Shown here in pieces: positions 24,907 to 32,057 of a stretch of DNA of 36,300 nucleotides (position 1 is its first letter; each line of letters opens with the position of its first letter). The translations under genes were made by a program, and so were the position numbers. This stretch comes from Acidimicrobiia bacterium. GTDB lineage: Bacteria; Actinomycetota; Acidimicrobiia; Spongiisociales; Spongiisociaceae. The notes below the pieces were generated by a model that saw only the letters and a program-made list of their open reading frames with translations, was not told the origin of the DNA and searched no databases. The stretch lies in the NCBI GenBank assembly GCA_011523635.1, contig WTGI01000002.1, forward strand, positions 1 to 36,300. Reading direction: 5' to 3'.

Positions 24907-25773
24907 ATGTCCGCGCGTCGTGCTTTGGCGCCCGCCAAGCTCAACCTGTCTCTCCACGTGCGGCGCGTGGACTCCTCGGGCCTCCACCCCGTGCGGGGGC
25001 TCACCCTCTCGATCAGCCGGAACGACATCCTGGTCATGGAGCCGGCCGAGTCGGATCACCTGGAGATCCACGGGGCCGACCTCCCTACCGGTGATGAGAA
25101 CCTGGTGTGGAAGGCGGTGTCCGCGCTCCGGAGCGCCCAGACGGAACGCCCGCCGGTGAGGTTCGAGCTCTGGAAGCGGATCCCGGTGGCGGCCGGTCTG
25201 GCGGGGGGGAGTTCGGACGCGGCGGCCGCTCTGCTTCTCTACGGAAGCTTGGTCGGCATCGACGGGGCTGATCTCGCACGGCTGGCTACCTCGATTGGCG
25301 CCGACGTGAACTTCTGCTTGCGAGGCGGTCTCAGGTGGATCGGCGGTTACGGGGAGCAGATCGGCGACCGGCTGGATAGGGATGGCGACTTCGTCGTGGT
25401 GGTTGCCGTACCACCCTTCATGCTCGAGACCGCTCGGGTGTACTCGGCATGGGACCGCATCGGCGAGCCGGAGGGCCGGGCCGTGGGCGGGATGGCCATC
25501 CCTCCCGGCATCCGGCGCCACGGCCCGCTGGTCAACGATCTCTACCCGGCGGCGGTCTCGATCGAGCCGGACCTGGACGACTGGAGGGTCGAACTGGAGA
25601 GCCGCTGGGACCGTCCGGTGCTCATGTCGGGGAGCGGACCCTCCCTCTATGCCTTCTTCACCGACCAGGCCGAAGCCGGGGAGGGCCTCGAATTGGTCCC
25701 AGAGGAAGCCAGAGACGCCTTCGTAGCCTCTCCACAAAGCCAGGGCGCTCATCTGGTCGAGGATGGAGGATGA
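24907..25773 (+). CDS. ispE: 4-diphosphocytidyl-2-C-methyl-D-erythritol kinase
   Basis: A 288-residue GHMP kinase of the non-mevalonate isoprenoid pathway, phosphorylating CDP-ME. Lys11 in APAKLNLSLHV and Asp133 in GADVNFCL are the expected catalytic pair. The ATP loop is PVAAGLAGGSSDAAAAL (93-109) and the third GHMP motif is LMSGSGPSLYAFF. The ATG is one base after the palindromic element, so any ribosome site (a weak CAGG at 24897-24900) lies inside it. Translation may depend on how that element folds. Confidence 0.94.
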   Translation: MSARRALAPAKLNLSLHVRRVDSSGLHPVRGLTLSISRNDILVMEPAESDHLEIHGADLPTGDENLVWKAVSALRSAQTERPPVRFELWKRIPVAAGLAGGSSDAAAALLLYGSLVGIDGADLARLATSIGADVNFCLRGGLRWIGGYGEQIGDRLDRDGDFVVVVAVPPFMLETARVYSAWDRIGEPEGRAVGGMAIPPGIRRHGPLVNDLYPAAVSIEPDLDDWRVELESRWDRPVLMSGSGPSLYAFFTDQAEAGEGLELVPEEARDAFVASPQSQGAHLVEDGG

Positions 25774-25908
25774 CCAGATAGCCACGGTATTCCGGCGAGA
25801 CCGAACCGGGCCGGGGAGACCGCTCCGGAGGCGGCCGGCGGTGGATCGTCCTAAACTCGCACGTTGCACCCGTCTGCCGGAAACGCCGGTGCGGGAGCCC
25901 CGAAGCCG
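25774..25908. other. Short gap before tRNA-Gln
   Basis: No gene is visible. TAAACT at 25852-25857 could be a -10 for the tRNA transcript, with no convincing -35. A small GCCGG/CCGGC stem lies close to the tRNA, around 25876-25892. Confidence 0.35.
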
Positions 25909-25980
25909 TGGGGGGTAGTGTAAATGGCAGCACAGCGGGTTTTGGTCCCGCTAGTACGGGTTCGACTCCTGTCCCCCCAG
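25909..25980 (+). tRNA. tRNA-Gln (UUG anticodon)
   Basis: A full cloverleaf is visible. The acceptor TGGGGGG pairs with CCCCCCA (25973-25979), discriminator G. The anticodon stem GCGGG/CCCGC encloses TTTTGGT, so the anticodon is TTG at 25942-25944. The T arm contains GGTTCGACTCC. CCA is not encoded. It lies between ispE and glmU on the same strand. Confidence 0.95.
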
Positions 25981-26000
25981 CCCGACAGAGGAGTAGCTAC

Positions 26001-27380
26001 GTGGCCATAAGGGCGGTGGTGCTGGGGGCAGGCGAGGGCTCCCGGATGAAGTCGATCCTCCCCAAGGTGATCCATCCGGTGGCGGGCCGGCCGATGATCG
26101 AGTGGGTCATCAACGCTACCGCAGCCCTGAACCCGGTCCAGACCGTGGTGGTGGTCAAGCCGGATGCCGACCAGGTGGTGGCGATGCTGCCCGATGGGGC
26201 CACACCGGTGGTGCAGCCCAAACAGCTGGGTACCGCACACGCCCTCCAATACGCTCTCGAGGTTATCCCGCTGGATGCCGAAGACCATGTGCTGGTCGTG
26301 CCCGCCGACACGCCGCTCATCACGAGCGACACGCTGGCCGAGATGGCCAAGCTCCACCGGCGGACCGGAGCGGCCGTCACCTGCGTCACCGCCAACATGG
26401 AGGATCCGACCGGTTACGGACGGGTGGTGCGTGACGGCTGGGGCCGGGTGGAGAGGATCGTGGAACATGCCGACACCAACACCCACGAGCGGGAGATCAA
26501 CGAGATCAACGGCGGCGTCTACATGTTCGACGGATCCTTGATCCGGGAAGCGGTGGCACGTGTGGAGCGCGACAACGTCCAGGGTGAGTACTACCTGCCC
26601 GACATGGTGGCCATTCTCGGCGCGGAGGGGTACGGGATCAGCGCCTACCGGACCGATGCCGAGGAGTTGTCCGGCGTCAACACCCAGGATCAGCTCGCCG
26701 GTGTCGCAGAGATCTTCCGGCACCGGATCAACCGGGCCTGGATGCGGGACGGGGTCTGGATGCAGGACCCGGGCCGGGTCTATATCAACGCCTCGGTGCG
26801 CCTCGAGGCGGGAGTACGGATCCTTCCTGGGGTGCACCTGGAAGGATCGACTTCGGTTGCGGAAGGCGCCGAGCTCGGTCCCGACTGCTTCATCAAGGAC
26901 AGCCGGATCGGCTCCGGCGCGAGGATTTGGTATTCCGTGCTCAGGGGCGTATCGGTGGGGGCCGATGCCGAGGTCGGTCCCTTCGCCTCGCTCCGGCCCG
27001 GGGCGGAGTTGGGCGACGGCGCCAAGGCAGGCACCTTCGTGGAGGTCAAGAACTCGGTGGTCGGCGCCCGCGCCAAGGTTCCCCATCTCTCGTATGTCGG
27101 AGATGCCGAGATCGGCGAGGAGGCCAACGTGGGTGCGGGGACCATCACGGCCAACTACGACGGGTACGACAAGCACCGAACCCGCATCGGAAGCCGCGCG
27201 CAGATCGGCTCCAACACCGTACTGGTGGCGCCGGTCGAGGTCGGGTCCGAGGCCTACACGGGCGCCGGCTCGGCCATCACCCGTGATGTTCCCGATGGCG
27301 CTCTCGGCGTGGAGAGGGCTTCCCAGCGGGAGATTCCCGGCTATGCGAAGCGGCGGAAAGCTCGCCACGAGGCCGAGTAG
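26001..27380 (+). CDS. glmU: Bifunctional N-acetylglucosamine-1-phosphate uridyltransferase / glucosamine-1-phosphate acetyltransferase
   Basis: A 459-residue two-domain enzyme that makes UDP-GlcNAc for cell wall synthesis. The N-terminal uridyltransferase has LGAGEGSRMKSILPK at 8-22, plus LGTAHAL and VPADTPLI. The C-terminal part is a left-handed beta helix of hexapeptide repeats with RPGAELGDGAKAGTFVE, YVGDAEIGEEANVGAG and TANYDGYDKHRTRIGS. GTG 26001 has GAGGAG 8 bases upstream, 20 bases after tRNA-Gln; the frame to 25908 runs through the tRNA. The TAG stop is also the first three bases of palindromic element C. Confidence 0.96.
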   Translation: MAIRAVVLGAGEGSRMKSILPKVIHPVAGRPMIEWVINATAALNPVQTVVVVKPDADQVVAMLPDGATPVVQPKQLGTAHALQYALEVIPLDAEDHVLVVPADTPLITSDTLAEMAKLHRRTGAAVTCVTANMEDPTGYGRVVRDGWGRVERIVEHADTNTHEREINEINGGVYMFDGSLIREAVARVERDNVQGEYYLPDMVAILGAEGYGISAYRTDAEELSGVNTQDQLAGVAEIFRHRINRAWMRDGVWMQDPGRVYINASVRLEAGVRILPGVHLEGSTSVAEGAELGPDCFIKDSRIGSGARIWYSVLRGVSVGADAEVGPFASLRPGAELGDGAKAGTFVEVKNSVVGARAKVPHLSYVGDAEIGEEANVGAGTITANYDGYDKHRTRIGSRAQIGSNTVLVAPVEVGSEAYTGAGSAITRDVPDGALGVERASQREIPGYAKRRKARHEAE

Positions 27381-27491
27381 GCAGGCGCCGGAGGAGTCGG
27401 GGATGGGCCTCCATCGTTGTCCCGCGATCCCCGGACCGGAGTCTCGTCGCCGGCCAATGGGCCAACCGGACATTTTTCAGTACCCTCCTAG
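27378..27491 (+). repeat. Palindromic intergenic element, family 1 copy C
   Basis: It aligns with copies A and B: TAGGCAGGCGC, GGGATGGGCC in the left arm, and GGGCCAACCGGACATTTTTC plus AGTACCCTCCTAG in the right arm. The left arm has diverged more than the right, which is identical to A over GGACATTTTTCAGTACCC and on to CTCCTAG. It fills the whole glmU-prs gap, from the glmU stop codon to 3 bases before the prs ATG. Confidence 0.8.
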
Positions 27492-27494
27492 GAC

Positions 27495-28466
27495 ATGGAG
27501 CTCGTAACCCGCAAGCGCTTCATGCTGTTCACCGGATCGGCCAACCCCGAGTTGGCCGAGGCGGTGGCGGACGAGCTGGGCGTGAGGCTCGGCAAGATCC
27601 AGCTGTCGCGCTTCGCCAACACGGAGGTGTACACCCGCCCTTCGGAGTCGGTCCGCGGGTATGACTGCTTCGTCATCCAGAGCCACGCCCCCGAGATCAA
27701 CTTCCACATCATGGAGCAGTTGATCCTGATCGACGCCCTCAAGAGGGCATCAGCCCACCGTATCACCGCGGTCGTGCCGTTCTTCGGGTATGCACGGGCC
27801 GACAAGAAGGTACTGCCGCGTGAACCCATCTCAGCCCGGCTGATGAGCGACCTCTTCCTGGCGGCCGGGGCCGACCGGATAGTGTCGGTCGACCTCCACA
27901 CCGGCCAGATCCAGGGCTTCTTCCCCAAGCCGTTCGACCATCTGACCGCGCTACCGATTGTGACCGACTATCTCAAGGAACGTCTGGATGGTCCTACCAC
28001 CGTGGTCTCCCCCGACGCCGGCGGCGTGAAGCGGGCCGAGAAGTACGCCCGCTACCTGGGGGCCTTCGTGGCCTTCGTCCACAAGCGCCGCGAGCTCGAT
28101 GTCCACAACGAGTCCAAGGCCCTGACCGTGGTGGGAGCGGTACGGGGGCGCAATGCGGTGATCGTGGACGACATGATCGATACCGGCGGAACCGTGGAGA
28201 ATGCGGCCCGGTTACTACGCGAAAGAGGCGCCCGGAAGGTGTACGTGGCGGCTACGCACCCTGTGCTGTCGCCCCCCGCCCTCGACCGGCTGAAGAAGGC
28301 TCCGATCGATGAGGTGGTGGTCACCGACACGCTTCCGATCAGCAAGGAAGCTCGGGACTTCGACAAGTTGACCCGGTTGTCGGTCGCTCCGATGCTGGCG
28401 GAGGCCTTGCAGGCGATCTTCATGGACAGTTCGGTGTCGGCGCTATTCCTCGGCGACAACAACTGA
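27495..28466 (+). CDS. prs: Ribose-phosphate pyrophosphokinase
   Basis: A 323-residue class I-type PRPP synthetase, making PRPP from ribose 5-phosphate and ATP. Visible are LFTGSANPELAEAVADELG, the flexible-loop region PFFGYARADKK (ARQDRK in most homologues), SVDLHTGQIQGFF and the PRPP loop VIVDDMIDTGGT near residues 222-233. The ATG at 27495 gives the expected N-terminus but has no ribosome site: element C ends 3 bases upstream and its right arm carries CCTCCT, the opposite of a Shine-Dalgarno. A TACCCT in that arm (27481-27486) could be a -10 for a leaderless message. The next gene follows without a gap. Confidence 0.95.
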   Translation: MELVTRKRFMLFTGSANPELAEAVADELGVRLGKIQLSRFANTEVYTRPSESVRGYDCFVIQSHAPEINFHIMEQLILIDALKRASAHRITAVVPFFGYARADKKVLPREPISARLMSDLFLAAGADRIVSVDLHTGQIQGFFPKPFDHLTALPIVTDYLKERLDGPTTVVSPDAGGVKRAEKYARYLGAFVAFVHKRRELDVHNESKALTVVGAVRGRNAVIVDDMIDTGGTVENAARLLRERGARKVYVAATHPVLSPPALDRLKKAPIDEVVVTDTLPISKEARDFDKLTRLSVAPMLAEALQAIFMDSSVSALFLGDNN

Positions 28467-28880
28467 ATGGCTCTCGATACCGAGATCTTCCGGGTGAGGA
28501 CCGGCGCCGAACCGGCCGTTGTCGACATCGGCTACCGGCTGGCCACGTTCGCCCAGGGCCGTGGCGATGGCCTGCTGTCGGTGTTCGTGCCCCACTCCAC
28601 GGCCGGGTTGGCCGTCATGGAGGTGGGCGCCGGGTCCGATAGCGACCTTCTCCGGTACCTGCGGGATGGTATGTCCCCCGACCGCTACCGCTGGGAACAC
28701 CGGCACGGCGCTCCCGGTCATGGCGCCGATCACGTCATTCCCGCCTTCATATCGCCCAGCCTGGTGCTTCCCGTCCGGGACGGTGCGCTGGCCCTGGGCA
28801 TGTGGCAGACCGTCGTGCTGGTGGACACCAACGTGGGCAATCCGGTACGGAACGTGAGGCTCAGCTTCCTGGCTGCTTGA
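28467..28880 (+). CDS. YjbQ/UPF0047-family protein
   Basis: A 137-residue protein of the YjbQ family: VPHSTAGLAVMEVG, a conserved H near YRWEHRH, then GADHVIPAFISPSLVLPV and GALALGMWQTVVLVDTN. Members are small trimeric proteins; some complement thiamine-phosphate synthase loss, but the cellular role is unsettled. Its ATG directly follows the prs stop. Its last 20 bases overlap the end of the convergent LysM gene. Confidence 0.9.
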   Translation: MALDTEIFRVRTGAEPAVVDIGYRLATFAQGRGDGLLSVFVPHSTAGLAVMEVGAGSDSDLLRYLRDGMSPDRYRWEHRHGAPGHGADHVIPAFISPSLVLPVRDGALALGMWQTVVLVDTNVGNPVRNVRLSFLAA

Positions 28881-29697
28881 GCGTCCCCGCTCGCGTACCG
28901 AGGTCGGGGAGGACTATCCGCTCGCCGGGGAAGATGAGGTTGGGATCCCCGGAGCCGATCAGGTCCCGGTTCATTTCGATCACCTGTTTCCAGAGCGGGG
29001 CGATCTCCTCGGCGCCGGCCGTCCGGCCCAGGTGTGCGGCCAGGTAGCCGGCGGTGATCGACCACAAGTGGTCGCCCCGCTGCACCGTGTAGGTGACGGA
29101 CGCCTCCCCGTGATCCAGGAGGGCACCGGGCGCTCCGCCGGCGAGGTGTGGAACCGGCACGATGACTCCGCCGGTATCCGGAGACGATGTCAGGGGATGG
29201 TCCCCGTCGGGACTCGTGGCTGCCATGGGGACCGGGACGGTGGCGGCCGTCGGCGAGGCCGGAAGGACCGTGCTGGCGGCCGGGTCGAAGGGGGCTCCCG
29301 AGTGCTCGGCCGTGACGGCATAGGGAACCGGAGGGGCGTGGGCTGCGCCCGCCGGCGTCGAGATCGACAAGCTCCCCACCGCCAGCACCAGCGCCGCGGC
29401 GCGGCGGGCCAGATGGCGAATGGGAGCGATCGTCATCCACCGGGTTGCTCGTACCGCAACCGGGATACGGGTCACGTAGGCGAGGACGGAAAGGACGGTG
29501 GTGAGGCCGACCCAAGCCGTGGTCGCGGCTGCGAGGAGCCAGACTGCTCCGTAAATCGCCTCCTCCGGGCCGGCGGTGAGGATCCGGCCCGGAGGGGGAA
29601 GCCAGGATGACTTCCTCAATCGGAGGAGTAGTAGGGCGCTGCAGGCCACTCCGGAGCCCAGGGCGGCCATCTGGATGAGCGTGCGTATCGGTCTCAT
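28861..29697 (-). CDS. Membrane protein with C-terminal LysM domain
   Basis: A 278-residue protein. Two or three hydrophobic segments (about 8-26, 46-70 and 95-115) lie in the N-terminal part, then a long Pro/Ala/Thr region, then a LysM domain at about 212-268 (YTVQRGDHLWSITAGYL, a leucine-rich middle, NLIFPGERIVLP). LysM binds N-acetylglucosamine polymers, so this is probably a cell-wall-associated anchor. The ATG at 29697 was chosen; the frame to 29745 starts at a TTG with no better support. No ribosome site is clear. It is divergent from whiB and shares its CRP-type sites. Confidence 0.85.
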   Translation of the reverse strand: MRPIRTLIQMAALGSGVACSALLLLRLRKSSWLPPPGRILTAGPEEAIYGAVWLLAAATTAWVGLTTVLSVLAYVTRIPVAVRATRWMTIAPIRHLARRAAALVLAVGSLSISTPAGAAHAPPVPYAVTAEHSGAPFDPAASTVLPASPTAATVPVPMAATSPDGDHPLTSSPDTGGVIVPVPHLAGGAPGALLDHGEASVTYTVQRGDHLWSITAGYLAAHLGRTAGAEEIAPLWKQVIEMNRDLIGSGDPNLIFPGERIVLPDLGTRAGTLKQPGS

Positions 29698-29775
29698 GCC
29701 GTATACGTATCGCGCCGTGCCCGGGCTTTCAAGACCCTTGGTCAAGGCCGGAGAAATCCGAGATCGTCAAAAGTT

Positions 29776-29791
29776 TGTGAAGGAAATCACT
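29776..29791. promoter_or_regulatory. CRP/FNR-type site 1
   Basis: TGTGAAGGAAATCACT matches TGTGA-N6-TCACA except the last base. It is 79 bases from the LysM start and 200 from the whiB start. Confidence 0.5.
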
Positions 29792-29862
29792 TGCGGGCCG
29801 GCGAGGGGCCTGGTTAGTCTTTACGGCAAGTCGGCTCGCCGGCTCTTAATTTGGCCCGTCCT

Positions 29863-29878
29863 TGTGAAACAGTTCACA
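29863..29878. promoter_or_regulatory. CRP/FNR-type site 2
   Basis: TGTGAAACAGTTCACA is a perfect TGTGA-N6-TCACA and sits in the 20-base perfect palindrome CTTGTGAAACAGTTCACAAG (29861-29880). It is 87 bases (centre to centre) from site 1 and 112 bases before the whiB start. In Mycobacterium tuberculosis whiB1 is controlled by CRP through two sites, so the layout has a precedent. Confidence 0.65.
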
Positions 29879-29990
29879 AGCGAGAGGGTCGGACCCCGAA
29901 ACTGCGGGCGTATGGCGCTGCGCCTGGACACCGCCCGGACGGAGGGGGGAGCCGAGATCCGACGGTTTCGCGACTAGAAGGTGCAAGACC

Positions 29991-30263
29991 GTGTTGACCA
30001 TTACCGAGCCGGACTGGCGTGAGATAGCGGCATGCCGGGACTCCGAGCCGAGTCTTTTCTTCCCCATCGGCACGACGGGGTTGGCCATAGAGCAGATCCA
30101 GGAAGCCAAGGGCATCTGCTCGCTCTGCTTGGTGACTGATGAGTGTTTGCAGTACGCGCTTCAGACCAACCAGGAGGCCGGGGTCTGGGGAGGTTATGCG
30201 GAGGATGAGCGGCGCCGGCTTCGCAAGCGCTGGATGGCCGAGCGGCGCCGGGCGGCTAGCTGA
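29991..30263 (+). CDS. WhiB-family iron-sulfur transcriptional regulator
   Basis: A 90-residue WhiB-like protein. The four cluster cysteines are Cys15, Cys43, Cys46 and Cys52 (CSLCLVTDEC), followed by GVWGG and the basic C-terminal ERRRLRKRWMAERRR that contacts DNA. Such proteins bind a 4Fe-4S cluster, sense redox or NO, and work with the primary sigma factor. It is an actinobacterial hallmark. The GTG start has AGAAGGTG upstream. Which WhiB subclass it belongs to is not decided here; compact size resembles WhiB1/WhiB2. Confidence 0.95.
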   Translation: MLTITEPDWREIAACRDSEPSLFFPIGTTGLAIEQIQEAKGICSLCLVTDECLQYALQTNQEAGVWGGYAEDERRRLRKRWMAERRRAAS

Positions 30264-30286
30264 ACCGGAGCGGATCAGCCCCTCGT

Positions 30287-30328
30287 CTCGGTGGGTGCCA
30301 CTAGGGGCTCGGTGGGTGCCACTAGGGG
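30287..30328. repeat. Two tandem 21-bp repeats
   Basis: CTCGGTGGGTGCCACTAGGGG occurs twice head to tail with no change (30287-30307 and 30308-30328; the unit is 21 bases). It lies 23 bases after the whiB stop. A third partial unit is not seen. Confidence 0.9.
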
Positions 30329-30362
30329 CCCGTCGGGGGGTGAAGAGAGCCGGTCCCGTCGT

Positions 30363-30379
30363 ACCCCACATGGTGGGGT
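30363..30379. terminator. Perfect hairpin after whiB, possible terminator
   Basis: ACCCCAC and GTGGGGT pair perfectly around a 3-base loop. No T-run follows, so termination is uncertain. Confidence 0.35.
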
Positions 30380-30388
30380 GACCGTTCC

Positions 30389-30597
30389 TAGCCCCGATTA
30401 TTCATGTCCCCAGCACACCGACGCGGATCAGGCCACTTCAACCACATCATTTGCGCAGAGGCCACCTTTCACCTGCTAGGTGACACCACATCCGGCCGGA
30501 GGATTGGATAGCCAAGATGGCTATAACCCCGGTCAGGGAGATGAAGCGCCCGTTTCCTGTCACCGCCCAAACCCCTATCCATGAATAATTGGGGCTA
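30389..30597. mobile_element. 209-bp element with 18-bp inverted ends (MITE-like)
   Basis: TAGCCCCGATTATTCATG at 30389-30406 is mirrored by CATGAATAATTGGGGCTA at 30580-30597 with one mismatch. The inside has no reading frame of note and is less GC-rich than its surroundings, especially at the ends. No clear target duplication flanks it. The right end contributes the stop codon of the DUF3107 gene. The AT-rich inverted ends look like those of an insertion sequence, but I cannot name the family. Confidence 0.65.
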
Positions 30598-30816
30598 CCG
30601 GCCGAAGCCCACGGCTTTGTCGGGGGATTCCACCAACTCGATGAAGGCGATGCGCTCCAGCGGGACTCCTATGTCGCCGCCCTTGGCGTCCTGGAACCAC
30701 AGGAGGGACACCCCGTCGCTGTAGGCGTCCTCGAGCCGCCTGACGATCTCGTCCCTGCTACCGACTTCCACCTCGATCTCACGCCCGGTATCCGCGATTC
30801 CGATACGTGCTCTCAC
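30595..30816 (-). CDS. DUF3107-like small protein
   Basis: A 73-residue protein: MRARIGIADTGREIEVEVGS, a helix RDEIVRRLEDAY, LLWFQDAKGG, then VPLERIAFIELVE and a VGFG tail. This pattern matches the actinobacterial DUF3107 family, of unknown function. The GTG at 30816 has GGGGAGG 5 bases upstream. The TAG stop is the last three bases of the neighbouring inverted-repeat element. Confidence 0.82.
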   Translation of the reverse strand: MRARIGIADTGREIEVEVGSRDEIVRRLEDAYSDGVSLLWFQDAKGGDIGVPLERIAFIELVESPDKAVGFGR

Positions 30817-30880
30817 CCGAACCTCCCCGGCCTTTGTGAGCTAGATGCGTCCAGGATCGTAGCCCAGTGGCCAGTGACCA

Positions 30881-31675
30881 CTAACCAGCCTTGCGGTGAG
30901 CGGTCTGCTCCCTGGTCGCCTCGACGGAGGCCTTCAGGGCTTCGAGCAGGTCCACCACCCGGGTCGGTTCCGGGGTCTCCGTGGCGACGATTTCCTTGCC
31001 CTCGATCTTCTGGCGCACCAGTTCCTCGATCTTCTCGCGGGTGGTGTCCGTCCATTGGTCGGGCACGAAATCCGTGGCGAGGTTCTCGATCAGCATCTTG
31101 GCCATGGCCATCTCGCTCTCCAGAGGCTCCACCTCCGTCTCGAGGTTCTCGAAATCGGCGGCGCGGATCTCGTCCGGCCAGTACATGGTCTCCAAGACGA
31201 GCAGGTCCTTCTGCGGCCTGATCGCCGCCAGGTGCTGGCGGGACCTTATCGCCACGGTTGCGATGGCGACCCGGTCGGTCTCGGCCAGGGCGGCCCGGAG
31301 GAGGCGGTAGGCCTTCTCTCCCGTGGGGCCGGGTTCCAAGTAATAGGACGTGCGGTAGTAGACGGGGTCGATCTGGAGCGCGTCGACGAAGGCCGCCACA
31401 TCGACGATGCGAGGGCCGCCCTGGTAGGCGGCCGCGGCGATCTCGTCGTCGGTAAGCACCACGTACCGGCCCTTCTCGAACTCGTAGCCGCGCACGATCT
31501 CCTCGCGAGGGACCTCGCGACCGTCGGCATCGGCCACCTTGCGATACCTGATCGGGCTGTGGTCCTGCTCGCGGAGCTGGCGGAACTTGGGCCGCCGGCT
31601 GGTCGTGGCCGGGTACAGGCGAACCGGAATGGTTACCAGGCCGAACGATACGGCGCCGCTCCAGATGGGTCGCAT
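30881..31675 (-). CDS. ku: Ku protein of bacterial non-homologous end joining
   Basis: A 264-residue bacterial Ku. It starts MRPIWSGAVSFGLVTIPVRLY, the usual beginning, and has YRKVADADGREV, VVLTDDEIAAAA, YYLEPGPTGEKAYRLL, FENLETEVE and a short basic end. Ku homodimers ring DNA ends and recruit the ligase LigD, which is not in this window. It is on the same strand as the DUF3107 gene, 64 bases before it, though joint transcription is not shown. Confidence 0.95.
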   Translation of the reverse strand: MRPIWSGAVSFGLVTIPVRLYPATTSRRPKFRQLREQDHSPIRYRKVADADGREVPREEIVRGYEFEKGRYVVLTDDEIAAAAYQGGPRIVDVAAFVDALQIDPVYYRTSYYLEPGPTGEKAYRLLRAALAETDRVAIATVAIRSRQHLAAIRPQKDLLVLETMYWPDEIRAADFENLETEVEPLESEMAMAKMLIENLATDFVPDQWTDTTREKIEELVRQKIEGKEIVATETPEPTRVVDLLEALKASVEATREQTAHRKAG

Positions 31676-31745
31676 GTGCGGAGTCTAGGGGGATGCCGGG
31701 AGAAGAAAGGGGAGGGGCTTGGATCGCACCCGGTCCGCTCCCCTG

Positions 31746-31775
31746 TGGACAAACCGCGGGCGGCTGTTCTATACT
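31746..31775 (+). promoter_or_regulatory. Probable sigma70-type promoter
   Basis: TGGACA at 31746-31751 and TATACT at 31770-31775 are separated by 18 bases. This is the best promoter match I see in the window. It reads away from Ku, with transcription expected from about 31782, towards two hairpins and tRNA-Arg. Confidence 0.6.
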
Positions 31776-31781
31776 CCATCG

Positions 31782-31860
31782 ACCCACCAACGGCAGGAAA
31801 CCACCTGCCATCCGGCCGGGGCGCCGCGTTCTCTCCCCCTAGAACCGCGCCCCGGCCTTC
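31782..31860 (+). ncRNA. Candidate small RNA or structured leader: two consecutive hairpins
   Basis: Hairpin 1 is perfect: GGCAGG (31792-31797), loop AAACCA, CCTGCC (31804-31809). Hairpin 2 (31814-31857) pairs 17 bases with two small bulges, from GGCCGGGGCGC to GCGCCCCGGCC, around CTCCCCCT. Both start right after the expected transcription start. There is no T-run after hairpin 2, so the RNA may continue into tRNA-Arg and be processed, or the hairpin itself may stop transcription. Confidence 0.4.
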
Positions 31861-31942
31861 CAATTCCCGGCGCCCACAGGACGGCGCCGTCCCACCCGAT
31901 CCCGGCGTACTGGTAGGCTTCGCGGCCCGCACTCGAGCGCCA

Positions 31943-32014
31943 GCCCTCGTAGCTCAGGGGATAGAGCACCGGCCTCCGGAGCCGGGTGCGCAGGTTCGAA
32001 TCCTGCCGAGGGCG
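31943..32014 (+). tRNA. tRNA-Arg (CCG anticodon)
   Basis: The acceptor GCCCTCG pairs with CGAGGGC (32007-32013). The anticodon stem CCGGC/GCCGG encloses CTCCGGA, giving CCG at 31976-31978. The T arm has GGTTCGAATCC. D arm GCTCAGGGGATAGAGC is normal. CCA is not encoded. Confidence 0.96.
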
Positions 32015-32057
32015 CCCCGCTGGTCGTCTTTAGTCAGTAGTCGGCAAATAGCGTTGA

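Noticed and set aside
30595-30816. DUF3107 gene as truncated by the 209-bp element
   Set aside because: The protein keeps the usual VGFG ending and normal length, so the stop seems to be at its natural place.
31814-31857. GC hairpin as a standard Rho-independent terminator
   Set aside because: The stem is strong but no T-run follows.
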